Counted from the stretch's first letter, positions 48,683 through 58,378 are shown. The stretch is DNA of 64,000 nt from Ruminococcus gauvreauii (GCF_025151995.1 NZ_CP102290.1:1674001-1738000); one strand, 5' to 3'. Notes: generated by a model not told the origin, from the letters alone. Translations and numbers: made by a program.

Positions 48683-49934
48683 TTATTTTTTATCATCTGC
48701 CCTCAAATATATTCGTGCTCTTCTGTCACCTTTTTCAACTAATAAACCTTCTTTCACCATCTCTTTCAGAAACCGCTTTGTTGTTGATTCAGCTAATCCT
48801 AAAATTTCTCTGGCTTCTTTATTTGAAATACTTCCTTTATTATCAACAAAAGCTAGTACCAATTCTTTTCTTTCGGCTTTTATCGGCTTTTTATCGGCTT
48901 TTATCGGCTTTTTATCGGCTTTTATCGGCTTTTTATCGGCTTTCCTGTATAGATTTACTCTAAACATATCCCCAATTTCCAGAAACTCCGGTTCCGGTAG
49001 CCCAAATTCCTTTGCTCGATTTAAAATACGCCGGATTCCCGTTCCCCACTCTTCAATAATTTCCATTCTGCTAAAAACTTCGGCAATTGCCCGGTTACGA
49101 ATTTTGGAGCGCCCACTCATAGCTTCTTCTAACGTCAGCCCACCGTAAAGCATCCCTGGGGATGTGACCTCAACTCTGTTATCATACACAGCTACCTGTA
49201 CACAGGAGTTATCCATATAATTTCTGTGGCACACGGCATTTACAATCATTTCTCGAATAGCTCCTACGGGAAGCTCATAAGTTTCTTTTCTTACAATCCC
49301 CTCAATCTCTACTCCAAGATTAATATGGCGCAATACAAACTGATATGCATTCTCTATTTGCTCGTATAAGGGACCACTATATTCCTTTTTATCAATAAAA
49401 ACATCCCTCTCTATCCCTTTAAACAAGGCGCACTGTATCTTTGAAAATGTAAAATATTTGCTGGTTAGCAGAACAAAAGCATTTGTGGAAAGGATTTCCC
49501 CCTCTGATTTCCTCAATATTTTCCAGTTTAACAATTGTTCAACGGAAACTTCTTTTACCGCTTTTGGATCATCTTCTCCAATTGCCTCTGACATATAATG
49601 TTTAATGTCATTCGTTTTCTCCTGGATATATTTCGATAACAACCACGCATTTATTTTCAATAGTCTCAAATGTAATGTTTGGTATAATCTGTGGCTCACA
49701 ACTATCAGATACCGCATTCGCTATGGCATCCATAATCTGAAATACTTCTTTTTCATTTACTCCAACAATGTTTCTGGTCTGATCATCCACACCAATTACA
49801 ATCTTACCGCCACCAGTATTAGTAAATGCAATCACTGATTTCACGTATTTTTCACTCTTTTTCGGAAGTTCAACTTTAAACTCGATATTTTTTGATTCAC
49901 CCTCTACAATATCCTTTAAAGTCACGGTTTCCAC
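48683..49934 (-). pseudogene. Disrupted AlbA_2/Schlafen-type ATP-binding regulator
   Basis: The N-terminal part (49934-49608) is a typical AlbA_2 DNA-binding domain: ESKNIEFKVELPKKSEKYVKSVIAFTNTGGGKIVIGVDD. It stops at 49608 in TGA. The C-terminal part continues in another frame from about 49630 (TNDIKHYMSEAIGEDDP) through an ATPase-like region (ELPVGAIREMIVNAVCHRNYMDNS, GMLYGGLT, EWGTGIRRI) to a winged-helix tail (IRNRAIAEV earlier; EAREILGLAESTTKRFLKEMVKEGLL at the end). The expected segment that normally follows the AlbA_2 core (RPYY.....G..VR.G) is missing, so a deletion plus frameshift seems to have inactivated it. A sequencing error cannot explain the missing segment. Confidence 0.78.
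48874..48943 (-). repeat. 21-base tandem repeat encoding KADKKPI
   Basis: Three successive 21-base units inside the AlbA_2-like gene encode KADKKPI repeats in the linker before the C-terminal winged helix, followed by a variant KAERKE. Each unit is itself two near-repeats of about 10-11 bases (TTTTATCGGC/TTTTTATCGGC on the plus strand). It is prone to slippage, so copy number may vary between strains. Confidence 0.85.
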
Positions 49935-49982
49935 CCCACTTTCTAATATGTTACAAGTATAACATCTTCATACTCTATCCTC

Positions 49983-51074
49983 CTAAAACTGGCGCTCAAC
50001 CAGCGCTACGCTGCACGACAATTCTGCCAGTGCAAGATTCAGCAGACCATTGACATAATCGTCATGAATATCGCTTCTCAGAATAATATGCGGCATATGC
50101 TGCGGTTCGATCAGCTCCAGACACTGTTTTTGAATTTTCTCAATGTTTTCCGCGTCAAAGAAACCTCCTGCCAGTGCCACGGTCCCCGGATTCAAAATCG
50201 GTACAATGGATTCTATAATATGTGCTGCCATCTTAAGCCTGTTTTCTGTCGTGTTAAGATTCTCCAGATGCGGTGCCGGAAGAAATGCTACCTCACCTGC
50301 AAACCCAGTCGCCCCGCGCAAAATCCGTCCTCCTGAAACGAAACCCGCTCCAAAATCAACACCGATATTCAGTAACCTCTTCTGCTCATTACTGAGTACT
50401 TTCGTGTCCTGTCTATCCACCCCTGTCAACGGTTCCAACGGAGAATATACGAACGCGATCGTATCATTTTCATTCCTGCTGTTATTCTGATAAAAGCCGA
50501 ACGCCGCAGCATTCATGTCATTTTCCACCAAAGTCCGAATGTCCGGAAATTTTTCCTGCAGTATCTTCTGTAGCGGCACTCCGATCAGGCTTGCAAAATT
50601 ACACAGACCGATTCTGTCCCCGGTAATATAACCCGGTATACCGACTGCCGCCGCTCTCAGTTTGTCATATTTCTCTGCAAGCTCTGCAAGTGCGTCTTCG
50701 ATGGTCCCGGAGGTCACGTCCTCAATCTCTTTGACATACTCTTCCTGCACCTCACCCAGCAGATTGCTGACCATCACGGAAAGCTTTATTTTGCCGCGGT
50801 CTGTCTCCACATAAAGGCAGGCAACCATCGCATAATCACCATTATAGACATAAGATTTTGCGGGACGTCCATATCCACCCGATGTTATCTCCGCTTCCTG
50901 CACTTCCCCCGTTGTACATAGTTCGTTTAGAATCTTTCCGCAGGTTGCCACACTGATCCCTGTGGTATCGGCAATCTGTGCCTTCGTCGCCATCCCCAGA
51001 CTTTTTAGCGCTGATTTAATAAATTCTGTATTAATTTCTTTTACTTTGGTTATATCGTTTCGCATTGTCAGCAT
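49983..51074 (-). CDS. ROK-family transcriptional regulator, paralog 1
   Basis: About 363 residues: an N-terminal winged helix-turn-helix (MATKAQIADTTGISVATCGKILNELCTTGEV, about 25-55) followed by a ROK domain (from about 85; VGIPGYITGDRIGLCNF, VENDMNAAAFGFY, GVDFGAGFVSGGRILRGATGFAGEVAFLP). The usual ROK zinc motif CxCGxxGC is not present. Two in-frame ATGs lie close together; 51074 is used. The promoter is 40 bases upstream. By eye it is strongly similar to the regulator at 55.5-56.6 kb. The operator and sugar effector are unknown; the GPH transporter and PPDK genes between the two are possible targets. Confidence 0.87.
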   Translation of the reverse strand: MLTMRNDITKVKEINTEFIKSALKSLGMATKAQIADTTGISVATCGKILNELCTTGEVQEAEITSGGYGRPAKSYVYNGDYAMVACLYVETDRGKIKLSVMVSNLLGEVQEEYVKEIEDVTSGTIEDALAELAEKYDKLRAAAVGIPGYITGDRIGLCNFASLIGVPLQKILQEKFPDIRTLVENDMNAAAFGFYQNNSRNENDTIAFVYSPLEPLTGVDRQDTKVLSNEQKRLLNIGVDFGAGFVSGGRILRGATGFAGEVAFLPAPHLENLNTTENRLKMAAHIIESIVPILNPGTVALAGGFFDAENIEKIQKQCLELIEPQHMPHIILRSDIHDDYVNGLLNLALAELSCSVALVERQF

Positions 51075-51114
51075 TCTACTTTTCCCCGTTTCATCAAGGC
51101 ATTTTATATCGTTT

Positions 51115-51144
51115 ATCATAGCATTTGGTACGATAACCTGTCAA
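51115..51144 (-). promoter_or_regulatory. Promoter of ROK paralog 1
   Basis: TTGACA (51144-51139), 18 bases and TATGAT (51120-51115) on the minus strand. The longer coding reading to 51119 would start inside this -10 box and is therefore unlikely. Confidence 0.72.
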
Positions 51145-51260
51145 TTGGATTCCCAATGCAGATTATCAACTGTTTCTCTTATTACCGTGACTTATCACTT
51201 ATATGTTTCTTAAAAGCGGAATATCATTTCCAGTTTTGATGTATTTAAAATCTCCGGAAA

Positions 51261-51311
51261 CCAAAAAGAAGAAGCCCCAGCTTTCAAACAGCCGGATACT
51301 TCCTCCTTTTT
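51261..51311 (-). terminator. Terminator of the ROK2-PPDK-GPH unit
   Basis: On the minus strand GAGGAAG and CTTCTTC arms plus inner CC.GCT/AGC.GG pairs form a hairpin, followed by five T and preceded by six A. It is about 130 bases past the GPH transporter stop. The remainder of 51145-51441 shows no other gene. Confidence 0.65.
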
Positions 51312-51441
51312 TATTTTCATTCACATTTCATATCCCTGCCAAAGCCATCTGCTGCGCAGACTTAGTGCTTTTATTGGCTATCACCGCATATTTTAAATGC
51401 ATAAGTCTAACATAGAAAACACTTTTCTTCCGTATTCATGT

Positions 51442-52863
51442 CTAATATGCCTTTTCTGAATACTCGCCCCTTTGCAGCTGGCGCATAATCTCCGGATACT
51501 CATGATCAAGCCTGTATAACCATATAATTCCTGTCATCAGTGCCCAAATAATAACAGGCATACCGACAAACAAAAATTGTATACCCACATGTGCAGATTG
51601 CGATTGTATAGCTGTAAGGCCATCATATCCGGTGGCATCCATGACAAACCCAACCATAGCAGAGGTAAGCCCGCTTCCAATCTTGTAACCCAACGTCGCT
51701 GCGCTGTATAGCAATCCTTCCGAACGGATTCCTGTCCTCCAGTTGCCATATTCAATCGTGTCTGCCATCATAGAGTAAATACAAGCTGTAAATGGTCCTA
51801 TACCCACTCCTTTAAGGAATACACCGATCATTACAATCGGTATATTTTTTGGCATAACAAGTATCATACCAGCACCGATCAACATAATTACACACCCAGC
51901 CAACGATAAGTTACGCTTACCAAATTTTTTAATAAACGTCGCCACTGTTAACACGGTTATCACGGTTGCCCCCTTTTCCAGAATATTCATCATGGACATA
52001 AGATCACGATTTCCAAGTTCATATTCTGCAAAATAGGTCATCATAGTTCCGTTCAGCGTCATATATACCGCCCAGATCAGATACATTCCTCCAATCATCC
52101 ACCAGTATTTATTACTGAACATTGCTTTAAAAGCATTTTTTTGCGTTACCTTATCTCCTTTTGCAGCAGCTGGGATTTTAACGCGTTCATGGCAATTATG
52201 AAAACACAAAAGTATCATAATCATACCGGCCACGGCATAAATGGTTGTCACCTTAATCCATGCCTTCTGTGTATCACCAAGCAGTTTAATCAACGGAAGC
52301 GTAGCTGCGGATACAATAAGGTTACTAATGTTGGCCATGACCATACGAAAGATATTGATACTGGATCTTTCATTCTGATCTCGGGTCATCATTGCGGCAA
52401 GTGTACCGTAAGGCAAATTTATTGCTGTGTAAACAATTGTTACAGCAAGGTTATACGTAATAAATACATAGACAGCCTGCACCAGTTCCGTAGCATTTGA
52501 AGGAATCAAAAACATCAGTACGGCAGTTAAACCATATGGTATTGTCATCCAAAGCAGCCATGCACGAGCTTTACCGTGTCTGGACTTTGTTTTATCCACC
52601 AGGATGCCAATAATAATATCAGATACACCGTCAAAAAGTTTGGAAATTAAAAGAATCGTACCAATGACCGCAGCTGATAGTCCGACAACATTTGTATAAA
52701 AGTATGTAGAGAGCGCCGTCGTCAACGTAAAAACAATACAGGATGCCATATCCCCAAGTCCATAGGAAAATTTCTCTTTTACCGGAACACGTTCCATGCC
52801 TGTCAGATTTTTTGATATCGTTTCACATGGAACGTATCCTTGACTCTTTTCGTTTTTCTTCAC
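51442..52863 (-). CDS. GPH-family (MelB-like) sugar:cation symporter
   Basis: A 473-residue membrane transporter of the glycoside-pentoside-hexuronide family, twelve helices. Family features are KEKFSYGLGDMASCIVFTL at the N-terminus, ISKLFDGVSDIIIGILVDKTKSRHGKARAWLLWMTIPYG (the Asp and loop after helix two), and the second-half GIGPFTACIYSMMADTIEYGNWRTGIRSEGLLYS motif. It imports a glycoside, pentose or hexuronide with Na+ or H+. The start is GTG with AGGAAGGAATA. It lies 23 bases after PPDK and is probably regulated by the nearby ROK proteins. Confidence 0.92.
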   Translation of the reverse strand: MKKNEKSQGYVPCETISKNLTGMERVPVKEKFSYGLGDMASCIVFTLTTALSTYFYTNVVGLSAAVIGTILLISKLFDGVSDIIIGILVDKTKSRHGKARAWLLWMTIPYGLTAVLMFLIPSNATELVQAVYVFITYNLAVTIVYTAINLPYGTLAAMMTRDQNERSSINIFRMVMANISNLIVSAATLPLIKLLGDTQKAWIKVTTIYAVAGMIMILLCFHNCHERVKIPAAAKGDKVTQKNAFKAMFSNKYWWMIGGMYLIWAVYMTLNGTMMTYFAEYELGNRDLMSMMNILEKGATVITVLTVATFIKKFGKRNLSLAGCVIMLIGAGMILVMPKNIPIVMIGVFLKGVGIGPFTACIYSMMADTIEYGNWRTGIRSEGLLYSAATLGYKIGSGLTSAMVGFVMDATGYDGLTAIQSQSAHVGIQFLFVGMPVIIWALMTGIIWLYRLDHEYPEIMRQLQRGEYSEKAY

Positions 52864-52886
52864 GGAGTATTCCTTCCTGTTCTTTT

Positions 52887-55520
52887 TTACGCAGTTTTTT
52901 CATGATTAATCGCAGCCTGCGCCGCCGCAAGCCGTGCGATCGGCACACGGTACGGGCTGCAGGACACGTAGTCCAGCCCTACCTTCTGGCAGAATTCCAC
53001 CGAGCTCGGGTCCCCGCCGTGCTCCCCGCAGATGCCAAGCTTGATGCCCGGGCGCATCTTCCGCCCCTTTTCGGCCGCCATCTCCACCAGCTGGCCCACC
53101 CCGTTTAAGTCCAGGCGGGCGAACGGGTCAGACTCGTAGATCTTCGCCTTATAGTAGGCGTCCAGGAACTTCCCGGCGTCATCCCGCGAGAACCCGAACG
53201 TCATCTGCGTCAGGTCGTTCGTGCCGAACGAGAAGAACTCCGCTTCCTCCGCGATCTCGTCCGCCAGCAGCGCCGCACGTGGGATCTCGATCATCGTCCC
53301 GATATGGTACGCGATGTCCGAGCCCTTCTCCTCCTTTACTTTCTCCGCCGTCTCCACCACGATGTCCTTGACGAACTTCAGCTCTTTCTTCTCACCCACC
53401 AGCGGGATCATGATCTCCGGCACGATGTCATAGCCCTGTTCCGCCTTCACCTCGATGGCAGCCTCCATCACCGCGCGGGTCTGCATCCGTGCGATCTCCG
53501 GGTATGTCACCGGCAGGCGGCAGCCGCGGTGCCCCATCATCGGGTTGAACTCGTGCAGGTCGTCGCATTTCTCACGCACCTCATCTGCACTCAGGCCCAT
53601 TTCTGCCGCCAGGGCCTCGATGTCCTCCGGCGATGTCGGCACAAACTCATGCAGCGGCGGGTCCAGGTAGCGCACCGTCATCGGGCGGCCCTCCAGCGCC
53701 TCGTACATCGCCTTGAAGTCGCCTTTCTGGAACGGGATCAGCTCCGAGAGCGCCGCTTCCCTCGCCTCCGGGGTGTCGGACAGGATCATCTTGCGGATCT
53801 TCGGGATCCGCTCCGGCTCGAAGAACATATGCTCCGTCCGGCACAGGCCGATCCCCTCCGCGCCCAGCTCCACGGCTTTTTTCGTATCCGCCGGGGTGTC
53901 CGCGTTCGTGCGCACCTGCATCCGGCGGTATTTGTCCGCCCAGTCCATGATCCGCTGGAAGTTCCCGCCGATCTCGGCCTCCTTCGTCCGGATATCGCCC
54001 AGGTAGATCCTGCCGGTCGTCCCGTCCAGGGAAATGTAATCGCCTTCTTTTACCGTCTCGCCGCCCAGCTCGAAGTACCGCTCGTCTTCATTCATCTTGA
54101 TCTCCCCGCAGCCGGAGACACAGCAGGTGCCCATGCCCCTTGCAACCACCGCCGCGTGGGAGGTCATGCCGCCGCGTGCCGTCAGGATGCCTTCCGCCGC
54201 GTGCATCCCCTCGATGTCTTCCGGGGATGTCTCCAGGCGCACCAGGACCACGCGCTCGCCGCGCTCATGCGCCAGCTTCGCCTCATCCGCAGTGAAATAT
54301 ACTTTCCCCGCGGCCGCACCCGGGGATGCCGGCAGCGCGCTTCCGATCACCTTCCCGGCTTTCAGCGCCCCCGCGTCAAATGTCGGGTGCAGCAGCTGGT
54401 CGAGGGACTTCGCCTCGATGCGCAGCACCGCTTCCTCCTCCGTGATCTTCCCTTCGTCCACCAGCTCGCAGGCGATCCGCAGCGCCGCCGGCGCGGTCCG
54501 CTTCCCGTTCCTCGTCTGCAGGAAGTACAGCTTCCCTTCCTGGATCGTGAACTCCATATCCTGCATGTCACGGTAGTGCTCCTCCAGCTTCATCGCAAGC
54601 TCCATAAACTCGGCATAGCACTCCGGCATGTCTTCTTCCAGTTTCGTGATCGGCTGCGGCGTGCGCACCCCGGCCACCACGTCCTCTCCCTGTGCGTTGA
54701 TCAGGTATTCCCCGTAGATGCCTTTTTCCCCCGTCGACGGGTTCCGCGTAAACGCCACGCCCGTGCCGGAGGTGTCGCCCATGTTTCCGAACACCATCGC
54801 CTGCACGTTCACCGCGGTCCCCCAGTCCCCCGGGATGTCGTTCATCCGGCGGTACACGATCGCACGCGGGTTGTCCCAGGAGCGGAACACCGCCTGCACC
54901 GCGCCCATCAGCTGCTCGCGCGGCTCCTGCGGGAACTCTTCCCCGCCCATCGCCTCTTTGTAGACCGCCTTGAACCTGCCGACCAGCACCTTCAGGTCCT
55001 CCACCGTCAGTTCCGTATCGTAATGGACGCCTTTTTCCTCCTTGACCTCGTCGATGATCTTCTCGAAGAAGGATTTCGGCACCTCCATCACCACGTCTGA
55101 ATACATCTGGATGAACCGGCGGTAGGAATCGTAGGCAAAACGGGGGTTGCCCGTCTTCCTGGCGAATCCTTCCACCGCCTCATCATTCAGTCCCAGGTTC
55201 AGGATCGTGTCCATCATGCCCGGCATGGATGCGCGCGCGCCGGAGCGCACCGACACCAGCAGCGGGTCGCCGACGTCGCCGAAGGTCTTCCCCTGGAGCT
55301 GTTCCAGCTTTCCGAGCGCCGCAAAGATCTGCTGCCGGATCTCGTCCGAGACCTGCTCCCCGTTCTCATAGTAGTTGGTGCACGCTTCCGTCGTCACCGT
55401 GAACCCCTGCGGGATGGGAAGGCCGAGGTTCGTCATCTCCGCCAGGTTGGCACCCTTGCCGCCCAGCAGGTTCCTCATATCCGCATTTCCCTCCCTGAAC
55501 ATATAAACCCATTTTGTCAT
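52887..55520 (-). CDS. ppdK: Pyruvate, phosphate dikinase
   Basis: It interconverts pyruvate, ATP and Pi with PEP, AMP and PPi; in anaerobes it works in PEP/pyruvate cycling. The 877 residues show the ATP-grasp start (GGKGANLAEMTNLGLPIPQGFTVTTEAC), the phospho-histidine in GGMTSHAAVVARGMG, and the PEP/pyruvate barrel with the EHMFFEPERIPKIRKMIL and GICGEHGGDPSSVEF (Cys) motifs. Codon choice is strikingly G/C-rich at third positions compared with all neighbours, probably reflecting high expression, or otherwise foreign origin. GGAGGAAAGACA precedes the ATG. A 598-codon antisense open frame is a by-product of this composition. Confidence 0.97.
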   Translation of the reverse strand: MTKWVYMFREGNADMRNLLGGKGANLAEMTNLGLPIPQGFTVTTEACTNYYENGEQVSDEIRQQIFAALGKLEQLQGKTFGDVGDPLLVSVRSGARASMPGMMDTILNLGLNDEAVEGFARKTGNPRFAYDSYRRFIQMYSDVVMEVPKSFFEKIIDEVKEEKGVHYDTELTVEDLKVLVGRFKAVYKEAMGGEEFPQEPREQLMGAVQAVFRSWDNPRAIVYRRMNDIPGDWGTAVNVQAMVFGNMGDTSGTGVAFTRNPSTGEKGIYGEYLINAQGEDVVAGVRTPQPITKLEEDMPECYAEFMELAMKLEEHYRDMQDMEFTIQEGKLYFLQTRNGKRTAPAALRIACELVDEGKITEEEAVLRIEAKSLDQLLHPTFDAGALKAGKVIGSALPASPGAAAGKVYFTADEAKLAHERGERVVLVRLETSPEDIEGMHAAEGILTARGGMTSHAAVVARGMGTCCVSGCGEIKMNEDERYFELGGETVKEGDYISLDGTTGRIYLGDIRTKEAEIGGNFQRIMDWADKYRRMQVRTNADTPADTKKAVELGAEGIGLCRTEHMFFEPERIPKIRKMILSDTPEAREAALSELIPFQKGDFKAMYEALEGRPMTVRYLDPPLHEFVPTSPEDIEALAAEMGLSADEVREKCDDLHEFNPMMGHRGCRLPVTYPEIARMQTRAVMEAAIEVKAEQGYDIVPEIMIPLVGEKKELKFVKDIVVETAEKVKEEKGSDIAYHIGTMIEIPRAALLADEIAEEAEFFSFGTNDLTQMTFGFSRDDAGKFLDAYYKAKIYESDPFARLDLNGVGQLVEMAAEKGRKMRPGIKLGICGEHGGDPSSVEFCQKVGLDYVSCSPYRVPIARLAAAQAAINHEKTA

Positions 55521-55552
55521 TGTCTTTCCTCCAATAGTTGTTAAGTATTTAT

Positions 55553-56644
55553 TTAAATATGTCTTTCAACCAGAGCCACACTGCACGCCAGCTCTTCCAG
55601 CGCAAGATTCAGCAGACCATTTATGTAATCATCACGGATATCATCCCGCATCATAATCTGCGGCATGTGCTGCGGACTGATCAGCTTCAGACAGTTATCC
55701 CTGATCTTTTCTATATTCTCTGCATTAAAAAAAACTCCTGTGAGTGCTATAATCTCAGGATTCAGAATCGGAACAATAGAACCGATGATATATGCCATAG
55801 TCTCCACTGTCACCTCTGCTGTCTTATTCCTGGAAATAGGCGGCATTGGCAAAAATGCAACTTCACCGGCAAATCCCGTCGCTCCGCGAAGGATCTTACC
55901 GCCGGATACAAATCCCGCTCCGAAGTTAATGCCAAAATTAAGCAGTCTGTTACGTTTTTCATTTCCCTGCTCATTTACCTTTTCCTCCAGCCTCTTTACC
56001 GGCTCGACAGGCGAATAAATAAAAGCAAGCGTTGCATTCTTTTCCACACTTCCGCTTCGGTAAAATCCAAACGCAGCCGCGTTCATGTCATTCTCCACCA
56101 GTACACGCAGCCCGGGAAATTTCTCCTGCAGCCTGCTTTGCAGGGGTACACCCATCAGACTGACAAAGTTGCAGAGGTCAACGACATCGTCTGTGATGTA
56201 TCCCGGAATTCCTATCGCCACAGCCCGCAGCTTTGGATATTCTCTGATCAGGACTTCGATCTGTTCTTCCAGGGTTTCATATGTCACATCATCCGCCTCC
56301 TGCGTGGTCTCTCCCTGAAGTTCACCCAGCAGGTTACTCACAACCGTGCTGATTTTTGTTCTGCCCTTTACCATCTCAGCATAGATGCATGCAATGAATG
56401 CATAATTGCCGTTGTACACATAACTTTTTGCAGGACGCCCGTATCCTCCGGAGGCCACCGCCGCTTCCAGTACTTCACCTGACTGGCATAATTCATTCAG
56501 AATTTTGCCGCATGTTGCCACACTGATATCGGTAGCCTCCGCAATTTGAGCTTTTGTTGCTGTACCCAGGTTTTTAAGTGCTGTCTTAATCAGTTCTATA
56601 TTGATCTCTTTTACTTTTGTAATATCATTTCTCATCGTTACCAT
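55553..56644 (-). CDS. ROK-family transcriptional regulator, paralog 2
   Basis: A 363-residue paralog of the 50-51 kb regulator. The winged helix (TATKAQIAEATDISVATCGKILNELCQSGEV) is nearly the same, as are the GYGRPAKSYVYNG linker, VENDMNAAAFGFY, FGAGFVSGGKILRGATGFAGEVAFLP and LNLALEELACSVALVER segments. The canonical ROK zinc motif is again missing. It begins 32 bases upstream of the PPDK gene and so probably leads a ROK2-PPDK-GPH transcript. Its promoter has the same layout as that of paralog 1, including the 18-base spacer. The ligand is unknown. Confidence 0.88.
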   Translation of the reverse strand: MVTMRNDITKVKEINIELIKTALKNLGTATKAQIAEATDISVATCGKILNELCQSGEVLEAAVASGGYGRPAKSYVYNGNYAFIACIYAEMVKGRTKISTVVSNLLGELQGETTQEADDVTYETLEEQIEVLIREYPKLRAVAIGIPGYITDDVVDLCNFVSLMGVPLQSRLQEKFPGLRVLVENDMNAAAFGFYRSGSVEKNATLAFIYSPVEPVKRLEEKVNEQGNEKRNRLLNFGINFGAGFVSGGKILRGATGFAGEVAFLPMPPISRNKTAEVTVETMAYIIGSIVPILNPEIIALTGVFFNAENIEKIRDNCLKLISPQHMPQIMMRDDIRDDYINGLLNLALEELACSVALVERHI

Positions 56645-56675
56645 AATTTCTCACCCTATCTTTATTTTCCCAGGT

Positions 56676-56705
56676 ATCGTAGCACTCTTTTGCCAGTAAA
56701 GTCAA
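56676..56705 (-). promoter_or_regulatory. Promoter of ROK paralog 2
   Basis: TTGACT (56705-56700), 18 bases and TACGAT (56681-56676) on the minus strand, a spacer and position that mirror the promoter of paralog 1. Confidence 0.65.
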
Positions 56706-56768
56706 TATTAATCATTATATATATCATTTAATAAATAATAATATAGGTGAAATACCGGAGTCATCCTC

Positions 56769-57407
56769 TTATGGAATGATTTTCTGGATTTTCCAGGACA
56801 CCGCCTGCGCAAGTCTCTGATGTCCCTGCTCATCTAAATGAACACCATCTTCCTGGCTTGCGCTGCATACTTCTGCAGCATCTAAAAATGAACAGTTATA
56901 TCTCTTTGACAGGATCTGATATTCCTCAGCCAGGCATCGGGAATCCAGCACTGATTTCTGTCCATAGTAAAACCCGGCTTCTTTGTCCATAACGGACTCA
57001 TCGATCGCCGGAGGCGCGACCAGCAAGACCTCCGGCGCACGTTCGCCAGACCACAGTACAGGCACATTGATAAACTGCAGATAGCGCTCCATCGCCAGAG
57101 CACTCTCCTGCGGCGATGCACAAATCTGCGTCCTCCGGTCATTTGTCCCGAGCATGAAAACCACAAGATCTGCATCCGCCGCACTTTCCATGATCATAGG
57201 AAACGTCTCGAATCCATTCCTAAAAGGCTCCAGCGGAATCTGATAAGATGTCGTCCTGCCGCACAGCCCTTCCTCCATCACATGATATCCGGCGCCCAGA
57301 TATCTTTCCAGGCGGCCCGGCCAGCGGATATCTCTTGGATACCTTCCCCCTTTACCCGGGATGTATCCCCAGGTATTGGAATCGCCATAACATAATATAC
57401 TTTTCAT
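56769..57407 (-). CDS. SGNH/GDSL-family hydrolase
   Basis: A 212-residue esterase-fold protein without signal peptide, so cytoplasmic. Block I is CYGDSNTWGY with the nucleophile Ser10, block II includes the Gly in EEGLCGRTT, block III is MLGTNDRRT, and block V is DGVHLDEQGHQ with the catalytic Asp-His. This branch (SGNH arylesterase-like) often removes acetyl or other acyl groups from imported sugars. It directly follows the two sugar permease genes (2-base gap to the first), fitting a deacetylase for the transported glycoside. Confidence 0.87.
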   Translation of the reverse strand: MKSILCYGDSNTWGYIPGKGGRYPRDIRWPGRLERYLGAGYHVMEEGLCGRTTSYQIPLEPFRNGFETFPMIMESAADADLVVFMLGTNDRRTQICASPQESALAMERYLQFINVPVLWSGERAPEVLLVAPPAIDESVMDKEAGFYYGQKSVLDSRCLAEEYQILSKRYNCSFLDAAEVCSASQEDGVHLDEQGHQRLAQAVSWKIQKIIP

Positions 57408-57409
57408 AA

Positions 57410-58378
57410 TTACACATCTTCCCGTTTTTTCTTTCGTGCATAGCAGTCCATGCCGATAACCAGGACAATTAATATGCCGCGGATCAGCATCTGCATATAC
57501 GGTGTAACAGCCAGAAGGTTCATCACGTTTTCCAGCAGCCCAAACAGGAACACACCGATCAGCGACTGTACCATACCGCCGTAGCCGCCGTTAAACGGAG
57601 TACCGCCGACTACAACACCACAGTTAATCAGAAGCGCCGTATTGTCACCATAAGCTGCCGAACCGGAATTCAGCTCCGCGGACAGGCAGAATCCTGCCAG
57701 TGCAGCGCTGCACGCCGATATGATGAAAGTGACCCACAGATGACGTTTTACAGCGACACCGGAATATGCCGCCACATCCTTGCTGTAACCCACGGCATAG
57801 CAGTTTCGGCCAAATTCAGTGCGCTTCATCACCCACAGGGAAATCACAAACAGCAGCACCGCAACCCAGGTAATATTATAAACACCCAGAATGCTGCCTG
57901 TTCCAAATGCCGCAAACGTCTTGCTGGTTCCCGCGATCGGCGCTCCGTCTGTCATTACCAGGCAGATCCCTTTGAGCAGCATCATCATTCCAAGCGTCAC
58001 GATAAAGGAGTTCGCCCCCTGATTGACGCTGATAAATGCATTTACTGCTCCAACTGCAGCACCCACCAGCAATACTATGATCAGTATCACCCAGATCTGC
58101 AGATACGGCAGAAGCTTAATCGCAATGATGCCGCAGATACACATATTGGCACCCAGTGACAGGTCACATTCACCTGAAATAATACAGAACGTAACTCCAA
58201 ACGCCATGATCCACAGTATAGTCACCTGTAACAGCAGAGAAGAAAGGTTCTGCGCAGTCAGAAAGTAACGGTTAAACACAGACATCAGTGCACAGATCAC
58301 AACGACTGCAAGAAATGCTTTCTGTTTTGTAAGTGTCTTCAGCGACTTCTTAAATTGTACGGAATAATTCATAATCAC
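57410..58378 (-). CDS. Sugar ABC transporter permease, RbsC-like (second)
   Basis: A 322-residue inner-membrane permease of the ribose/galactose/autoinducer-2 ABC class (about ten helices). The N-terminal AFLAVVVICALMSVFNRYFL and the loop CDLSLGANMCICGIIA are typical, as is the GGTPFNGGYGGMVQSLIGVFLFGLLENVMNLL C-terminal signature. It is distinct from the permease next to it, so the importer probably uses a heterodimer, or each serves a different condition. The gene is 7 bases from its neighbour. Confidence 0.92.
   Translation of the reverse strand: MIMNYSVQFKKSLKTLTKQKAFLAVVVICALMSVFNRYFLTAQNLSSLLLQVTILWIMAFGVTFCIISGECDLSLGANMCICGIIAIKLLPYLQIWVILIIVLLVGAAVGAVNAFISVNQGANSFIVTLGMMMLLKGICLVMTDGAPIAGTSKTFAAFGTGSILGVYNITWVAVLLFVISLWVMKRTEFGRNCYAVGYSKDVAAYSGVAVKRHLWVTFIISACSAALAGFCLSAELNSGSAAYGDNTALLINCGVVVGGTPFNGGYGGMVQSLIGVFLFGLLENVMNLLAVTPYMQMLIRGILIVLVIGMDCYARKKKREDV

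Noticed and set aside
48715..48963. + strand frame over the KADKKPI repeat
   Set aside because: It is the complement of the AlbA_2-like tail; the long open reading comes from the low-complexity repeat.
51203..51415. 70-codon frame after the GPH gene
   Set aside because: It overlaps the predicted terminator and has no ribosome site or recognisable sequence.
53304..55100. 598-codon open frame on the + strand
   Set aside because: Lies entirely antisense to ppdK, which has all catalytic motifs. The frame is open because of the GC-rich third positions; its protein is Arg/His/Leu-rich with no recognisable fold.
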